Assembly: GCA_900544205.1 (NCBI GenBank) | Contig: UQUG01000094.1 | Coordinates: 1-5,212, forward strand | Length of the DNA stretch: 5,212 nucleotides | DNA from: an uncultured Collinsella sp. | Lineage (GTDB): Bacteria > Actinomycetota > Coriobacteriia > Coriobacteriales > Coriobacteriaceae | Direction of reading: 5' to 3' | Part shown: positions 5,052 through 5,212 of the stretch, one piece after another | Layout: each line of letters begins with the position of its first letter | Position numbering within the stretch: the stretch's first letter is position 1 | Notes under the pieces: model-generated | Seen by the model: the letters and a program-made list of their open reading frames with translations, nothing else | Told to the model about the DNA's origin: nothing | Databases searched by the model: none | Translations under genes and position numbers: made by a program

Positions 5052-5090
5052 CCGCCGCGAGGGAGCTGCCTTCCCTCGCGGCGGTCTTCT
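5052..5090 (+). terminator. Perfect 13-bp GC-rich hairpin, terminator-like, without an obvious gene
   Basis: CCGCCGCGAGGGA (5052-5064) and TCCCTCGCGGCGG (5072-5084) are exact reverse complements around a 7-nt loop. TCTTCT follows on the plus strand; no T tract exists on the minus side. The gene to its left already has its own terminator at 4936-4972, so this is either a back-up terminator, the end of a small untranslated RNA from about 4973-5090, or part of a repeat element. Confidence 0.55.
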
Positions 5091-5212
5091 AGCAGAAAAA
5101 CCAAGTGAGTAGGCTTTTTGCAGGAGGTCAAGCACGCCCCAAAACGCCACAGCTCTGACCTGCACTGATAATTGTTCTCGGGGGAAGCGGGCACTGCGGG
5201 GCGCGGCAACGG
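5091..5212. other. Gene-free right edge with inverted repeats
   Basis: I see no supported gene here. AAAAACC (5096-5102) faces GGCTTTTT (5112-5119), a short AT-rich hairpin. GCAGGAGGTCA (5120-5130) faces TGACCTGC (5156-5163), a stem with a small bulge around a 25-nt C/A-rich loop. GATAAT (5167-5172) resembles a -10 hexamer but has no -35 at proper spacing. A neighbouring gene may begin or end beyond the window. Confidence 0.35.

Overview
The window looks like chromosomal DNA from a high-GC gut actinobacterium of the class Coriobacteriia, most likely Collinsella or a close relative. This is inferred from the GC-rich codon use, the Schlafen/AlbA-type ATP-binding regulator, the GAF-like LuxR regulator and the general style of the proteins. 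No rRNA or other taxonomic marker is present, so the assignment is provisional.

Layout from left to right. Bases 1-363 hold no gene. They carry several nested inverted repeats: a 54-bp near-palindrome, a second hairpin with 17-nt arms, and an extra copy of one arm motif. Bases 364-1008 (+) are a GNAT-family acetyltransferase gene interrupted by one in-frame TAG at codon 53. Bases 1091-2641 (-) are an intact 516-aa AlbA_2/ATP-binding/winged-helix protein. Its promoter at 2669-2697 carries two identical 12-bp repeats exactly 21 bp apart, a layout that suggests autoregulation. Bases 2757-2790 form a strong terminator for the next gene. Bases 2831-3952 (-) are an intact agmatine deiminase (aguA). 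Bases 3953-4130 are a divergent intergenic region with three separate dyads. Bases 4131-4934 (+) are a GAF-like/LuxR-HTH regulator gene with two in-frame stops, followed by a terminator. Bases 4973-5212 hold no recognisable gene, but contain a tandem 14-bp repeat, a perfect 13-bp hairpin and further inverted repeats.

How the parts may work together. AguA makes N-carbamoylputrescine from agmatine. The usual partners (putrescine carbamoyltransferase, carbamate kinase, antiporter) are not in the window. The divergent LuxR-type gene would be the natural candidate regulator of aguA, but as sequenced it cannot give a full-length product. Both plus-strand genes are broken and both minus-strand genes are intact. 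Each of the three premature stops is one C-to-T change away from a glutamine codon. I see no phage, CRISPR, tRNA or transposase gene. The most interesting unexplained signals are the operator-like repeats at the AlbA_2 promoter, the dyads between aguA and the LuxR gene, and the palindromic intergenic elements at both ends.
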